Source: Roseateles_E cavernae
GTDB lineage: Bacteria > Pseudomonadota > Gammaproteobacteria > Burkholderiales > Burkholderiaceae_C
Assembly: GCF_040187885.1 (NCBI RefSeq)
Contig: NZ_JBDPLH010000001.1
Location: forward strand, 248,001 to 312,000
Direction: 5' to 3'
Length of the DNA stretch: 64,000 bases
Below, piece by piece: positions 1-8,825 of this stretch. Position numbers and translations under genes: made by a program. The notes beneath the pieces were generated by a model. That model worked only from the letters and a program-made list of their open reading frames with translations, was not told where the DNA came from and did no database searches. Numbering within the stretch: the stretch's first letter is position 1; each line of letters begins with the position of its first letter.

Positions 1-737
1 TCGTGCAGCGGCCCGCCCTCCTGACCATACTTCTGCTCGTCGAAGCGCTCGAAGAACTCCAGCCATAGCGCGACGGCCTCGCCCAGCGGCGTGCCCAGCG
101 CCCGGATCGCGGCGACGCGCGCGCGCGTGGTCAGCGCCTGGTGCGTGACATCCAGCGGCGCCATCGTGATCGGCACGCCGGCGCGGAACACCAGATCGGC
201 GGCATGCGGGTCCACATAGATATTGAACTCGGCCGCCGGCGTGATGTTGCCGCCCTCGAAGCCGCCGCCGCCCATCAGCACGATGCGCTCGATACGGGCC
301 GCGATGCGCGGCTCGCGCGCCAGCGCCAGCGCGATATTGGTCAGCGGTCCTAGCGGGCACAGGGTCACGCTGCCGACCGGCTCACGCATCAGCGTGTCGA
401 TGAGGAAATCCACCGCATGCCCCTCGGCCAGTGCCAGCATCGGCTCCGGCAGCGTCGGGCCATCGAGCCCGGTCTTGCCATGGACGAACTCGGCCGTCAC
501 CAGCGGTTTGAGCAGCGGCCGGTCGGCACCGGCGTAGACCGGGATGTCGCGTCGTCCGGCCAGCTCGCAGATCATCAGCGCATTGCGGCTGGTCAGCGCC
601 AGCGGCACATTGCCGGCCACCGTCGTCAGGCCCAGCACCTCCAGCTCCGGGCTGGCCAGCGCCAGCAGGATCGCGACCGCATCGTCCTGACCCGGGTCGG
701 TGTCGATGATGATCTTCTTGCGTGGGTTCGTCGTCAT
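1..737 (-). CDS. Inosine-uridine preferring nucleoside hydrolase (partial, C-terminus off window)
   Basis: Predicted to hydrolyse the N-glycosidic bond of ribonucleosides, releasing base and ribose. The N-terminus, read from the ATG at 737, carries the family's calcium-binding motif IIIDTDPGQDDA at about residues 9-20, followed by the TTVAGN strand. Later come LMGGGG and the EFNIYVDPHAA block that lines the ribose site. About 245 residues are visible of the usual 310-330; the rest lies left of the window. The start codon overlaps the stop of the upstream gene (ATGA), so the two are translationally coupled. Family assignment is firm; the exact nucleoside substrate is not readable. Confidence 0.92.
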   Translation of the reverse strand, partial: MTTNPRKKIIIDTDPGQDDAVAILLALASPELEVLGLTTVAGNVPLALTSRNALMICELAGRRDIPVYAGADRPLLKPLVTAEFVHGKTGLDGPTLPEPMLALAEGHAVDFLIDTLMREPVGSVTLCPLGPLTNIALALAREPRIAARIERIVLMGGGGFEGGNITPAAEFNIYVDPHAADLVFRAGVPITMAPLDVTHQALTTRARVAAIRALGTPLGEAVALWLEFFERFDEQKYGQEGGPLH

Positions 738-1600
738 GCCAAGGCCTCCACATCCTGATCGATCGCGCCGAAGGGGCTCAGCCCGTCCGGGCTCTTGAGT
801 TCGAGGCGCAGCGAGTCGCCGAATTTCAGTGCTGGCAAGGCCTGCAGATCCAGCGGCCCGCTGCCGACGATGCTGCCGGCACGCAGCCGGCGCGTCCGGG
901 TCGCATGGGCGATCAGCTGCCCCAGATGCCAGCGCGCCCCCGTCTCGCTGCCGGCGCCGCCACTCTTGCGTCCATTCACCATGGCCTGCAGCGTCAGCCG
1001 GGCGCGCCCGCCCTGCCAGGCCTCGCCGAGCTCGTCGGGCGTCAGCGCCACCGGCGCGAAAGCGGTGGCGGGCCGGCTCTGCAGCAGGCCGGCCCCGCGC
1101 GCGCGCTCGGCCGGCTCCAGCTGCCGCAGCAGCCAGCTGCCGGCCAGCGCCAGCAGGCGCACCCCCTCGAGCGCCTGCTCGGGGCCGGCGCCCTGGGCCA
1201 CATCGCCGCAGACCGCCGCCAGCCGCGGCTCGCAGCCCAGGCCCATCGCCTCGGCGCCGAAGCGCAGCGTCTCGCAAGCGCCGATGAAGTCGTCGCTGCC
1301 GACCTGCTGCATCAGCGGCTCGGCCGCCTCCTCGTCAGGGCTCAGGGCCTCGATGCACTGGTAGGCGCGCGGCAGCGGCGCCATGCAAAGCTTGGGATCG
1401 AAGGCAAAGGCGTGGCGCAGCTTGCCGTGGTTGAGCTGGGTGTAGAGCTCGTCGAGCTGGGGCGACAGGAAGTTCCAGTCGTCGAGCACCTGCTGCAGCC
1501 GCGTGGCGATGCCATTGGCATAGTGGGCGGAGCTGAGGTCACGCGAGACCACGATCAGCTGGCCGTCGCGGGAACCGTCGTTATAGCTGGCAAGTTTCAT
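734..1600 (-). CDS. Fumarylacetoacetate hydrolase-like protein, metal site degenerate
   Basis: Clearly related to the Burkholderiales FAH-family proteins that begin MKLAxxxDGSRDGxLxVVSRDL, with conserved CMAPLPRAYQ, GSDDF, VTPDELGEAWQGGR-like and SGSIVGSG-like blocks. I start it at the ATG at 1600 because homology begins there; an upstream in-frame ATG at 1633 adds an unlikely tail. Family members use an E-x-E pair and a later Asp to bind the divalent metal. Here the first site reads GCEPRLA (second Glu replaced by Arg) and the VND-type site reads LAGSWLLR (Asp lost). Two segments are also shorter than in relatives, including the part before FGD near the C-terminus. Likely non-catalytic or altered. 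It is first in a two-gene unit with the nucleoside hydrolase. Confidence 0.82.
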   Translation of the reverse strand: MKLASYNDGSRDGQLIVVSRDLSSAHYANGIATRLQQVLDDWNFLSPQLDELYTQLNHGKLRHAFAFDPKLCMAPLPRAYQCIEALSPDEEAAEPLMQQVGSDDFIGACETLRFGAEAMGLGCEPRLAAVCGDVAQGAGPEQALEGVRLLALAGSWLLRQLEPAERARGAGLLQSRPATAFAPVALTPDELGEAWQGGRARLTLQAMVNGRKSGGAGSETGARWHLGQLIAHATRTRRLRAGSIVGSGPLDLQALPALKFGDSLRLELKSPDGLSPFGAIDQDVEALA

Positions 1601-1639
1601 GGGATAGGTCGGCTGCAAGGCAAGAAGCAGCATTGTCCG

Positions 1640-2572
1640 ATGTCTCGCCCTGCCCTCCCGTCATCGCTGCTGTGGGCCGCCGCCGGCGCGCTGGCCCTGC
1701 ACTGGGCGCTGCTGAACGGGCTCGGCGACGGGCGCCCGCAGCCCCGCCAGGCCAGCCAAGTCGGCGCTAGTGCCGCGATGCTGACGCGGCAGATCGTCAT
1801 CGCGACACCGCGGCCCGAGATCGTCATGCCGGCTGAGACTAAAGCTCCTGCGCCGCGCCAACGACTGCGGCCAGCGCCACAGCCACAACAAGCCGCTGTG
1901 CCGAGCGCCCCGGCCGAGCCGCTGATCACTGCGACGCCGGCTGCCGCTTTCCTCTGGCACTACGAGCTGCGCCAGGGCGAGGCCGGCGGGATCGCCCGAC
2001 TGAGCTGGCAGCCCGATGGCCTGCACTACCGGGCCCGGCTGGAGCGCGAGCTGCCGGACCGCACCCTGCCCGGCTGGCGCAGCGAGGGCGGCTTCGATGC
2101 GCAAGGCCTGGCCCCCGAGCGATTCGCCCAGCAGCGCCGCGGCCGTGACAGCCAGGCCATCAACTTCCGCCGCGCGCAGGGGCTGATCAGCTTCTCGGCC
2201 AGCCCCGCGCTGCTGCCGCTGCCGGCCGGTGTGCAGGACCGGCTGACGTGGATGATTCAACTGGCCGCGCTGACCGCCGCCACCCCCGCGCTGTGCCGGC
2301 CCGGCACCGAGCTGAGCCTGCCGGTGGCCGGACTGCGCGGCGATCTCGCGAACTGGCGCTTTGTCGTGCAGCGCAGCGAGGACCTGGAGCTGCCGGTCGG
2401 CAGAGTCGAGAACGCGCTGCATCTGCAGCGCGAGGCACTGGGGCCTTACGACGCCGCGCTCGATGTCTGGCTCGACCCCGCCCGCCAGCACCTGCCGGTG
2501 CAGCTGCGCCAGGCCGGCGCGGACGGCCGGACCTGGCTGCTGAGGCTGTGTTCCGAGGGCCTGGCCTGCTGA
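1640..2572 (+). CDS. DUF3108 domain-containing protein
   Basis: About 310 residues. An N-terminal hydrophobic stretch (roughly residues 5-25) suggests a membrane anchor. A proline/alanine-rich linker follows, then a C-terminal DUF3108-like beta-rich domain with the recognisable LWHYELRQGEAGG, LAPERFAQQRRGRDSQAINF and ALLPLPAGVQDRLTWMIQLA segments. The function of the family is not established; it is typically an envelope protein. It is divergent from the FAH gene with only 39 bases between the starts, so both promoters must lie in or near that gap. It stops 35 bases before mdcR. Confidence 0.75.
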   Translation: MSRPALPSSLLWAAAGALALHWALLNGLGDGRPQPRQASQVGASAAMLTRQIVIATPRPEIVMPAETKAPAPRQRLRPAPQPQQAAVPSAPAEPLITATPAAAFLWHYELRQGEAGGIARLSWQPDGLHYRARLERELPDRTLPGWRSEGGFDAQGLAPERFAQQRRGRDSQAINFRRAQGLISFSASPALLPLPAGVQDRLTWMIQLAALTAATPALCRPGTELSLPVAGLRGDLANWRFVVQRSEDLELPVGRVENALHLQREALGPYDAALDVWLDPARQHLPVQLRQAGADGRTWLLRLCSEGLAC

Positions 2573-2607
2573 AGCGGCGCCGCCACGGCCCATGCGATCA
2601 TCGCCCC

Positions 2608-3522
2608 ATGCTGCCTCGCATCCATGAAGACATCACGTTTCGCAAGCTCGAGATCCTGATCAGCTTTCTTGAAAGCGGCAGCCTCGCGCGGGCCGCCGAG
2701 CGGCTGGGCATCAGCGCGGTCAGCGTCCATCGCGCACTGCATTCGCTGGAGTCCGGCACCCGCTGCGCGCTGTTCCGGCTCGAAGGCCGCAATCTGCAGC
2801 CGACCGAAGCCGCCCACGCGCTGGCCGAGGTGGCGCGCGACATTCTCCAGCGCATGGACGAGGGCGTGCGCGCCACCCGGGCGCTGGCCGGCTATGGCTC
2901 GGAGCGCATCCGCATCGGCTCGCTGTACTCGCTGACCAGCGGCACCGTGCCGGCCCTGATCATGGCGCTGAAGCTGCGCAAGCCCGATGTGCAGGCGGAG
3001 CTGATCCTGGGTTCCAACAACGATCTGCTGCAGAAGCTGCGCGACGGCAGCATCGACGCGGCCGTGATCGGCCAGCCCGAGGGCTGCGCGGACCTCGAAA
3101 GCCAGGCCTTGTTCGACGACAACATCTACTTTGCGGCCCCGGAGGGATCGGCCTACGCCGGCCGCGCCAGCATCGCGCTGGAGGACTGCGCGGACGAGCG
3201 CTTCGTCAGCCTGCAGGAGGGCTTCGTGACCTACAGCCGCTTCATGGACGCCTTCCGGCTGGCCGGCTTCGAGCCGCAGGTGGTGATGAAGACCAATGAC
3301 ATCTTCTCGCTGATGAATCTGGTCGGTGGCGGCATCGGCTGCACGCTGCTGCCCGGTCGCGTGCGCAGCGTGCTGCCGCCCAATGTCCGGTTGATCCCGC
3401 TGGACCCGCGCTATGCGATGCGCCAATCCATCGCGCTGTGCTTTCTGCGCAGCCGCGAGCGCGATCCCACCCTGCTGGCCCTGCTGGCCGCCAGCCGCAC
3501 GCTGCGCATCCCGGCGAGCTGA
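2608..3522 (+). CDS. mdcR: LysR-family regulator of malonate utilisation
   Basis: 304 residues with an N-terminal winged helix-turn-helix (FRKLEILISFLESGSLARAAERLGIS, about residues 11-36) and a LysR substrate-binding domain (about 90-300). It differs from the LysR consensus by reading VSVHRALHSLE in the recognition region, as MdcR proteins do. It lies directly upstream of and codirectional with the mdc genes, which fits the usual role as activator of malonate decarboxylase expression responding to malonate or malonyl-CoA. Its likely targets are the two matching modules at 3560 and 9779. Identity as MdcR rests on both sequence character and position. Confidence 0.87.
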   Translation: MLPRIHEDITFRKLEILISFLESGSLARAAERLGISAVSVHRALHSLESGTRCALFRLEGRNLQPTEAAHALAEVARDILQRMDEGVRATRALAGYGSERIRIGSLYSLTSGTVPALIMALKLRKPDVQAELILGSNNDLLQKLRDGSIDAAVIGQPEGCADLESQALFDDNIYFAAPEGSAYAGRASIALEDCADERFVSLQEGFVTYSRFMDAFRLAGFEPQVVMKTNDIFSLMNLVGGGIGCTLLPGRVRSVLPPNVRLIPLDPRYAMRQSIALCFLRSRERDPTLLALLAASRTLRIPAS

Positions 3523-3559
3523 ACCCAAGGCCATGGCCGGCCGGTCGACCATTCCGCTG

Positions 3560-3615
3560 GCCGTAAGCGTTCGCCACCCGGGTTGATTGACCGCCGGCGG
3601 CACAGCCCGTACCGT
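3560..3615 (+). promoter_or_regulatory. Putative mdcA promoter/operator, copy 1 of a duplicated module
   Basis: Contains GCCGTAA (3560-3566), TTGATTGA (3583-3590) and TACCGT (3610-3615). The same three blocks with identical spacing (23 bases between the starts of the first and second, 27 between second and third) occur upstream of the permease gene at 9779-9834. Over the first 31 bases the two copies match at 25 positions. TTGATT could serve as a -35 element. The exact operator is not determinable by eye. Confidence 0.6.
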
Positions 3616-3623
3616 CCGTGACC

Positions 3624-5303
3624 ATGGACCGCATCAACCGAGACACGAAAGCCCGTAACCGCAGCGCCCGCCTCGCGCGCGCCGGCGTGGCGCTGGGAAC
3701 CGAGCTGACGGGCAAGCGAGTGGTGAGCGCGGCCATCGGCAGGCTGCTGGAGGCGGTGCTCGAACCGGGCGACCGCGTCTGCCTGGAGGGCAACAACCAG
3801 AAGCAGGCCGACTTCCTGGCCAAGGCCCTGGTTCAACTGGACCCGCAGCGGGTGCACGATCTGCACATGGTGCAGTCGGTGCTGGCCCTGCCCGAGCATC
3901 TGGACATCTTCGAGAACGGCATCGCCAGCACGCTGGACTTCAGTTTCTCCGGCCCGCAGGGCGCGCGCCTGGCCAAGCTGGTCAGCGCCGGGCGCATCAA
4001 TATCGGCGCGATCCACACCTATCTGGAGCTGTTCGCCCGCTACTTCATCGACCTGACCCCCAAGGTCTCGCTGATCGCCGCGCAGGCCGCCGACGCCCAG
4101 GGCAATCTCTACACCGGGCCCAACACCGAGGACACGCCGGCCATCGTCGAGGCCACGGCCTTCTCCGGCGGCCTCGTGATCGCCCAGGTCAACGAGATCA
4201 TGCCCGCCGGCCAGCCGCTGCCGCGCGTCGATGTGCCGGCCGACTGGGTGGATTTCGTCGTGCTGGCCCCGACGCCCAATTTCATCGAGCCGCTGTTCAC
4301 CCGCGACCCGGCCCAGATCAGCGAGATCCAGGTGCTGATGGCCATGATGGCGATCAAGGGCATCTATGCCGAATACGGCGTGCAGCGGCTCAACCACGGC
4401 ATCGGCTTCGACACCGCGGCCATCGAGCTGTTGCTGCCGACCTATGGCGAGTCGCTGGGACTAAAGGGCAAGATCTGCCAGCACTGGGCGCTCAACCCGC
4501 ATCCGGCGCTGATCCCGGCCATCGAGGCCGGCTGGGTCGAGTCCATCCACTCCTTCGGCTCCGAGCTGGGCATGGAGAACTACATCCGTGCCCGCTCCGA
4601 TGTCTTCTTCACCGGCGCCGATGGCAGCCTGCGCAGCAACCGCGCCTTCTGCCAGGCCGCCGGCCACTACGCCTGCGACCTCTTCATCGGCTCCACGCTG
4701 CAGATCGATCTGCAGGGCAATAGCTCGACCGCGACGCTGGGGCGGATCGCCGGCTTCGGCGGCGCGCCCAATATGGGCGCCGATGCCCGCGGCCGGCGCC
4801 ATGCCAGCCCGGCCTGGCTGAAGGCCGGGCGCGAGGCGCGCGGCCACCTGAGCGGCGCCGCCGCCACGCCGCGCGGCCAGAAGCTGGTGGTGCAGATGGT
4901 CGAGACCTTCCGCGAGCATATGCAACCCGCCTTCGTCGAGCGGCTCGACGCCTGGGAGCTGCAGCAGCAGGCCGGCATGGCGCTGCCGCCCATCATGATT
5001 TACGGCGAGGATGTCAGCCACATCCTGACCGAGGAAGGCATCGCCAACCTGCTGCTGTGCCGCAATGACGAGGAGCGCGAGCAGGCGATACGCGGCGTCG
5101 CCGGCTACACCGCCGTCGGCCTGGGGCGCGACCAGCGTGCCGTCGAGAACCTGCGCGACCGCGGCGTGATCCGGCGCCCGCAGGACCTCGGCATCGACCC
5201 GCGCCAGGCCACCCGCAATCTGCTGGCCGCCCGCAGCATGCGCGAGATCGTCAAGGCCTCGGGCGGGCTCTACAACCCGCCCAAGCGCTTCCGCAACTGG
5301 TGA
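3624..5303 (+). CDS. mdcA: Malonate decarboxylase alpha subunit (acetyl-S-ACP:malonate ACP transferase)
   Basis: About 559 residues, the normal length for MdcA. This subunit exchanges acetyl for malonyl on the prosthetic-group thiol of the ACP subunit MdcC. Visible family segments are GDRVCLEGNNQKQADFLAKAL near the N-terminus, DFSFSGPQGARLAKL, PNTEDTPAIVEATAFS, the GIGFDTAAIELLLPTYGE block, and GNSSTATLGRIAGFGGAPNMG. I use the ATG at 3624; an in-frame GTG at 3618 is possible. It opens the structural operon and is followed 37 bases later by mdcC, which has a good AGGAGA site. Cytoplasmic. Confidence 0.95.
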   Translation: MDRINRDTKARNRSARLARAGVALGTELTGKRVVSAAIGRLLEAVLEPGDRVCLEGNNQKQADFLAKALVQLDPQRVHDLHMVQSVLALPEHLDIFENGIASTLDFSFSGPQGARLAKLVSAGRINIGAIHTYLELFARYFIDLTPKVSLIAAQAADAQGNLYTGPNTEDTPAIVEATAFSGGLVIAQVNEIMPAGQPLPRVDVPADWVDFVVLAPTPNFIEPLFTRDPAQISEIQVLMAMMAIKGIYAEYGVQRLNHGIGFDTAAIELLLPTYGESLGLKGKICQHWALNPHPALIPAIEAGWVESIHSFGSELGMENYIRARSDVFFTGADGSLRSNRAFCQAAGHYACDLFIGSTLQIDLQGNSSTATLGRIAGFGGAPNMGADARGRRHASPAWLKAGREARGHLSGAAATPRGQKLVVQMVETFREHMQPAFVERLDAWELQQQAGMALPPIMIYGEDVSHILTEEGIANLLLCRNDEEREQAIRGVAGYTAVGLGRDQRAVENLRDRGVIRRPQDLGIDPRQATRNLLAARSMREIVKASGGLYNPPKRFRNW

Positions 5304-5340
5304 GCGGGCAGCACGGCCAAGCCATTCAGGAGAGACAGCG

Positions 5341-5664
5341 ATGAGCCCCACCCCACCCGGTCTGGAGACCCTGAACTTCCGCTTCAGCGGCAGCCGCAGC
5401 GTGCCGGCCTTCGCCTCGGTGCTGGTCGGCGTGGTCGGCTCCGGCAATCTCGAGGTGATGCTGGAACCGGTCGCCGGGCCGGACTGCGTGATCCAGGTGC
5501 AGACCTCGGCACGCGGCTTCGGCACGATCTGGGCGGCGGTGCTGGACGATTTCCAGCGCCGCCATCAGCTCGCCGGCCTGCGGGTCTCGATCAACGATAT
5601 GGGCGCGACGCCCGCCGTGGTCGGCCTGCGGCTCGACCAGGCCGTGCAGGAGCTGTTGCCATGA
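5341..5664 (+). CDS. mdcC: Malonate decarboxylase acyl carrier protein (delta subunit)
   Basis: 107 residues, the carrier that bears 2'-(5''-triphosphoribosyl)-3'-dephospho-CoA. The attachment serine is expected in GVVGSGNLEVML (Ser34), which matches the family's GVVGSG(D/N)xE motif. The C-terminal part, with GFGTIWAAVLDDF and GATPAVVGLRLDQA, is also typical. A Shine-Dalgarno sequence AGGAGA lies just upstream. Its last codon overlaps the start of mdcD (ATGA), implying translational coupling and the matched stoichiometry expected of a complex. Confidence 0.94.
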   Translation: MSPTPPGLETLNFRFSGSRSVPAFASVLVGVVGSGNLEVMLEPVAGPDCVIQVQTSARGFGTIWAAVLDDFQRRHQLAGLRVSINDMGATPAVVGLRLDQAVQELLP

Positions 5665-6548
5665 GCCCGACGCTCTCCTATGCCGAGTGCTCGGCGCGCG
5701 AGCGCCTGGCCCAGCTGCTCGACGCCGGCAGCTTCCATGAATGGCTGCCGCCAACCGAGCGGCTCAGCAGCCCGCATCTGGCGCAGCTGGGGGTGCCCTC
5801 GGCCTTCGACGATGGCGTGGCGATAGGCCGGGCGCTGCTGGCCGGGCGCTGCGTCTTCGTCGCGGCCCAGGAAGGCGGCTTCATGGGCGGCGGCGTCGGC
5901 GAGGTGCATGGCGCCAAGCTGGTCGGCCTGCTGCAGCGCGCGCTGCGGGACCGGCCGGACGCGGTGCTGGTGCTGGCCGAGTCCGGCGGCGTGCGACTGC
6001 ATGAGGCCAATGCCGGCCTGATCGCGGTGTCGGAGCTGATGCGCGCGGTGCTCGATGTGCGGGCGGCCGGCATCCCCGTCATCATGCTGATCGGCGGCGC
6101 CAACGGCTGCTTTGGCGGCATGGGCATCGTGGCCCGCTGCGCCGACCGTGTGGTGATGAGCGACAGGGGCCGGCTCGCGATGTCGGGGCCCGAGGTCATC
6201 GAGGCCTCGCACGGGGTCGAGGAATTCGATGCCCGCGACCGCGCGCTGGTCTGGCGCACCACCGGCGGCAAGCACCGCTGGCTGAGCGGCGACTGCGACG
6301 CGCTGGTCGACGACGATGTCGCCGAATTCCGCGCCGCCGCCATCGTCGCGCTAGACACGCCCAGCCCGGTGAGCCTGGCCAGCCTGGAGGCCGAACATGG
6401 GCTGCTGGCCGCCCGGCTGGCCCTGCTCGAAGACAAGGCCGCTGACGCTGACGAGGCCACCACGCTGTGGACCCGCCTGGGCGTCGGCGCCGCCGCCCAA
6501 GTTCCCGATCTCGACGTGGCCGCCGTGCGCGGCCTGCGCACCCTCTAA
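5661..6548 (+). CDS. mdcD: Malonate decarboxylase beta subunit
   Basis: 295 residues of the carboxyltransferase/crotonase-like fold. With MdcE it decarboxylates malonyl-S-ACP to acetyl-S-ACP. Recognisable segments include FVAAQEGGFMGGGVGEVHGAKL, LAESGGVRLHEANAGLIAVSE, GANGCFGGMGIVARCAD and the SGPEVIEASHGVEEFDARDRALVWRTTGGKH-type region (given here only as landmarks). Start overlaps the mdcC stop. A nine-base gap leads to mdcE. Length and order match Klebsiella, Acinetobacter and Pseudomonas mdc clusters. Confidence 0.95.
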   Translation: MSPTLSYAECSARERLAQLLDAGSFHEWLPPTERLSSPHLAQLGVPSAFDDGVAIGRALLAGRCVFVAAQEGGFMGGGVGEVHGAKLVGLLQRALRDRPDAVLVLAESGGVRLHEANAGLIAVSELMRAVLDVRAAGIPVIMLIGGANGCFGGMGIVARCADRVVMSDRGRLAMSGPEVIEASHGVEEFDARDRALVWRTTGGKHRWLSGDCDALVDDDVAEFRAAAIVALDTPSPVSLASLEAEHGLLAARLALLEDKAADADEATTLWTRLGVGAAAQVPDLDVAAVRGLRTL

Positions 6549-6557
6549 GGAATCGCG

Positions 6558-7259
6558 ATGGATTGGCAACTCTTGGCCGGCCAGCTGTTCGGCACCGAGC
6601 ACGGCATCGAACGGGAGGGCGACTTCCTGCACGGCACGGTGAGCTTTGACGGCGAACCGATCACCATCGCCGGCACGACGGCCCATGCCCCGATCGGCGT
6701 GCGCCTGGCGCTGGCACAGGCGCGCGTGATCCTCGACACGATCACCCGCCACCCCGGCCGCAGCATCCTGCTGCTGATCGACACGCAGGGCCAGCAGCTG
6801 CGCCGGCGCGACGAGCTGCTGGGCATCAACCGGGCGATGGCCCATCTGGGCACGGCCATCGATTTCGCGCGCCGCCGCGGCCACCGGGTGCTGGGCCTGG
6901 TCTACGACCAGGCGCTGTCCGGCGGTTTCATCACCTCGGGCCTGATCGCCGATGCCTGCGATGCCCTGCCCGAGGCCGAGATCCGCGTGATGCGCATCCC
7001 GGCGATGGCGCGCGTCACCAAGCTGCCGGAGGCGCTGCTGGAGCGGCTGTCCGTCGCCAACCCGGTGTTCGCGCCGGGCGTCGAGAACTATGTCGCGATG
7101 GGCGGCGTGCGCCGGCTCTGGACCGGCGATCTCGCGCAGGCGCTGCGCCAGTCGCTGCAGGACGCGCCGACCGAGGACCAGCGGGCCGCAGACGGTGCCG
7201 CGCGCGGCGGACGGCGGATGGCGGCTGCGGTGATCCAGCGCGTGCTGGACGCGGCCTGA
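6558..7259 (+). CDS. mdcE: Malonate decarboxylase gamma subunit
   Basis: 233 residues, the second carboxyltransferase-like subunit, which partners MdcD in the decarboxylation step. Typical features are WQLLAGQLFGTEHGI at the N-terminus, the GTTAHAPIGVRLAL stretch, LLLIDTQGQQLRRRDELLGI and ALSGGFITSGLIAD, which forms the oxyanion-type loop. The spacing to mdcD is nine bases and to mdcG thirteen. Nothing unusual is seen. Confidence 0.94.
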   Translation: MDWQLLAGQLFGTEHGIEREGDFLHGTVSFDGEPITIAGTTAHAPIGVRLALAQARVILDTITRHPGRSILLLIDTQGQQLRRRDELLGINRAMAHLGTAIDFARRRGHRVLGLVYDQALSGGFITSGLIADACDALPEAEIRVMRIPAMARVTKLPEALLERLSVANPVFAPGVENYVAMGGVRRLWTGDLAQALRQSLQDAPTEDQRAADGAARGGRRMAAAVIQRVLDAA

Positions 7260-7272
7260 GCGGGAGCTACCG

Positions 7273-7959
7273 ATGCTGCGTCTGCATCGACATCAGCTCG
7301 CACGCCTGACGCCGGGCGGCTGGACGGCCGTGCGCGCCCAGGCCCGCGACGCGCTGGAACAGGCCTGCCTCGCCCATTGGGCCGACGCCGGCCTGCCGCT
7401 GGTGATCACGCAGCAGCGCTGCGGCAAGGGCACCAACGCGCCGGTGATCGCAATGGGCCTGTCGGCCCCGCTGCGCTGGGAGCGGCGCCGGATCGGCCTG
7501 CAGGTGCCGCGCGCCGAGGTGCTGTACTTCGACGAGTTCCCGACCGGCGCGCAGATCGCGCCCCTGCTGCCGGCCCGCGCACGCGCCGCCTGGGAGCGGC
7601 TCTGCGCCGCGCTGCGCACGGCGGGCGCGACCCCGCGTGTCTACGGCAGCTACGGCTGGCAGTTCCTGAGCGGCGCCGGCCATCTGCACAGCCGCTCCGA
7701 CCTCGACCTGTGGCTGCCGGCCGCCGAGCCGCAGCAGGCCGACGAGATCGCCGCGCTGTTGAACGACTTCGCGGCCGAGGGCCTGCGCCTGGACGGCGAG
7801 CTGCTGTTCAACGGCGACAGCGCGGTCTCCTGGCGCGAGTGGGCGGCCTGGCGGTCCGGGCGCAGCAGCGCCCTCCTGGTGAAGACCCTGGGCGGCAGCC
7901 GGCTGCTGCGAACGCTCGACGAGCTGCTCGGGCAGGCGCCGGCGGAGGCCGCGTTGTGA
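7273..7959 (+). CDS. mdcG: Phosphoribosyl-dephospho-CoA transferase (holo-ACP synthase of malonate decarboxylase)
   Basis: 228 residues. MdcG transfers the triphosphoribosyl-dephospho-CoA group onto the MdcC serine. A nucleotidyltransferase-type metal motif is visible: YGSYGWQFLSG followed by SRSDLDLWL (about residues 117-153), with the Asp pair as likely metal ligands. The stop overlaps a GTG start of mdcB (GTGA). It acts after MdcB in prosthetic-group assembly, and the two genes are adjacent as expected. Confidence 0.92.
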   Translation: MLRLHRHQLARLTPGGWTAVRAQARDALEQACLAHWADAGLPLVITQQRCGKGTNAPVIAMGLSAPLRWERRRIGLQVPRAEVLYFDEFPTGAQIAPLLPARARAAWERLCAALRTAGATPRVYGSYGWQFLSGAGHLHSRSDLDLWLPAAEPQQADEIAALLNDFAAEGLRLDGELLFNGDSAVSWREWAAWRSGRSSALLVKTLGGSRLLRTLDELLGQAPAEAAL

Positions 7960-8825
7960 GCCCCTTGGCGTGCGCCTGCCTCGATGTAGAGCCGCGGCTC
8001 ACGCCCGCGCAGATCGGCCGGGCCGCGACACTGGCGCTGCGCGATGAGCTGCTGCTGTCGCCCAAGCCGGGCCTGGTCACGCTGAGCAGCACCGGCAGCC
8101 ACAGCGATATGGACGCCCGCACCTTTATGCGCAGCCTGCTGGCGCTGCGCGGCTATTTCGTCGAGATCGCGCAGCTGGGCGGCGAGCTCGCGCCCTTTGC
8201 CGCGCTGGAGCGCTGCGGCATCGCGGCCGAGGCGCAGATGCTGGCGGCGACCGGCGGCGTCAACACCCATCGCGGCGCGGTCTTCCAGCTCGGCCTGCTG
8301 TGCGCGGCGGCCGGCGCCGCTGGGGCCGCCTCAGGCGCCGGCGTGCCGATCACGGCCGCGCGGATTCGCGCCGCGCTGATCGAACACTGGGGTGCCGCGC
8401 TGCGCGCGCGCGCCGCGCGGCCCTCGACCCTGCCCGGCGGCATCGCGGCACGCCGGCTCGGGCTGCGCAGCGCCTCGGAAGAAGCGGCCGCGGGTTTCCC
8501 GGTGGTCTTCGAGCTCGCGCTGCCGGCCCTGCGCACGGCGCTGGCGCTCGGCCTGAGGCCGCCGCTGGCCCAGCTCGATGCCCTGTTCCACATCATCGCG
8601 GTGCTGGACGACAGCAATCTGGCCCACCGTGGCGGTGCCGAGGGGCTCGCGTTCGCGCAGCGGGCGGCGCGCGGCTTCCTCGCGCAAGGCGGCGCCGCAG
8701 CGCCCTACGGGCTGGCGCGGGCGCAGCGGATCGGCGCGGCCTTCGTCGCACGACGGCTCTCGCCCGGCGGCGCGGCCGATATGCTGGCGAGCAGTTGCTG
8801 GCTGATGCGCCTGGGCGCGGCCTGA
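7956..8825 (+). CDS. mdcB: Triphosphoribosyl-dephospho-CoA synthase
   Basis: 289 residues, CitG/MdcB family. It makes 2'-(5''-triphosphoribosyl)-3'-dephospho-CoA from ATP and dephospho-CoA. Landmarks: LSPKPGLVTLSSTGSHSDMD, in which the metal-binding His/Asp sit, MRSLLALRGYF, ATGGVNTHRGAVF, and VLDDSNLAHRGGAEG near the C-terminus. I choose the GTG at 7956, which overlaps the mdcG stop; no ATG is near. The region is unusually alanine-rich (AAAGAAGAASGAGV) in a loop where relatives are shorter. mdcH starts directly at the stop codon. Confidence 0.92.
   Translation: MSPLACACLDVEPRLTPAQIGRAATLALRDELLLSPKPGLVTLSSTGSHSDMDARTFMRSLLALRGYFVEIAQLGGELAPFAALERCGIAAEAQMLAATGGVNTHRGAVFQLGLLCAAAGAAGAASGAGVPITAARIRAALIEHWGAALRARAARPSTLPGGIAARRLGLRSASEEAAAGFPVVFELALPALRTALALGLRPPLAQLDALFHIIAVLDDSNLAHRGGAEGLAFAQRAARGFLAQGGAAAPYGLARAQRIGAAFVARRLSPGGAADMLASSCWLMRLGAA

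Noticed and set aside
722..1639. Upstream extension of the DUF3108 frame by 306 codons
   Set aside because: It lies antisense to the FAH gene and has no homology; the ATG at 1640 starts a normal membrane-anchor sequence.
3566..3578. A T-N11-A LysR half-site at the mdcA module
   Set aside because: The equivalent position at 9779 does not keep the final A, so I report the spaced module but not a defined LysR box.
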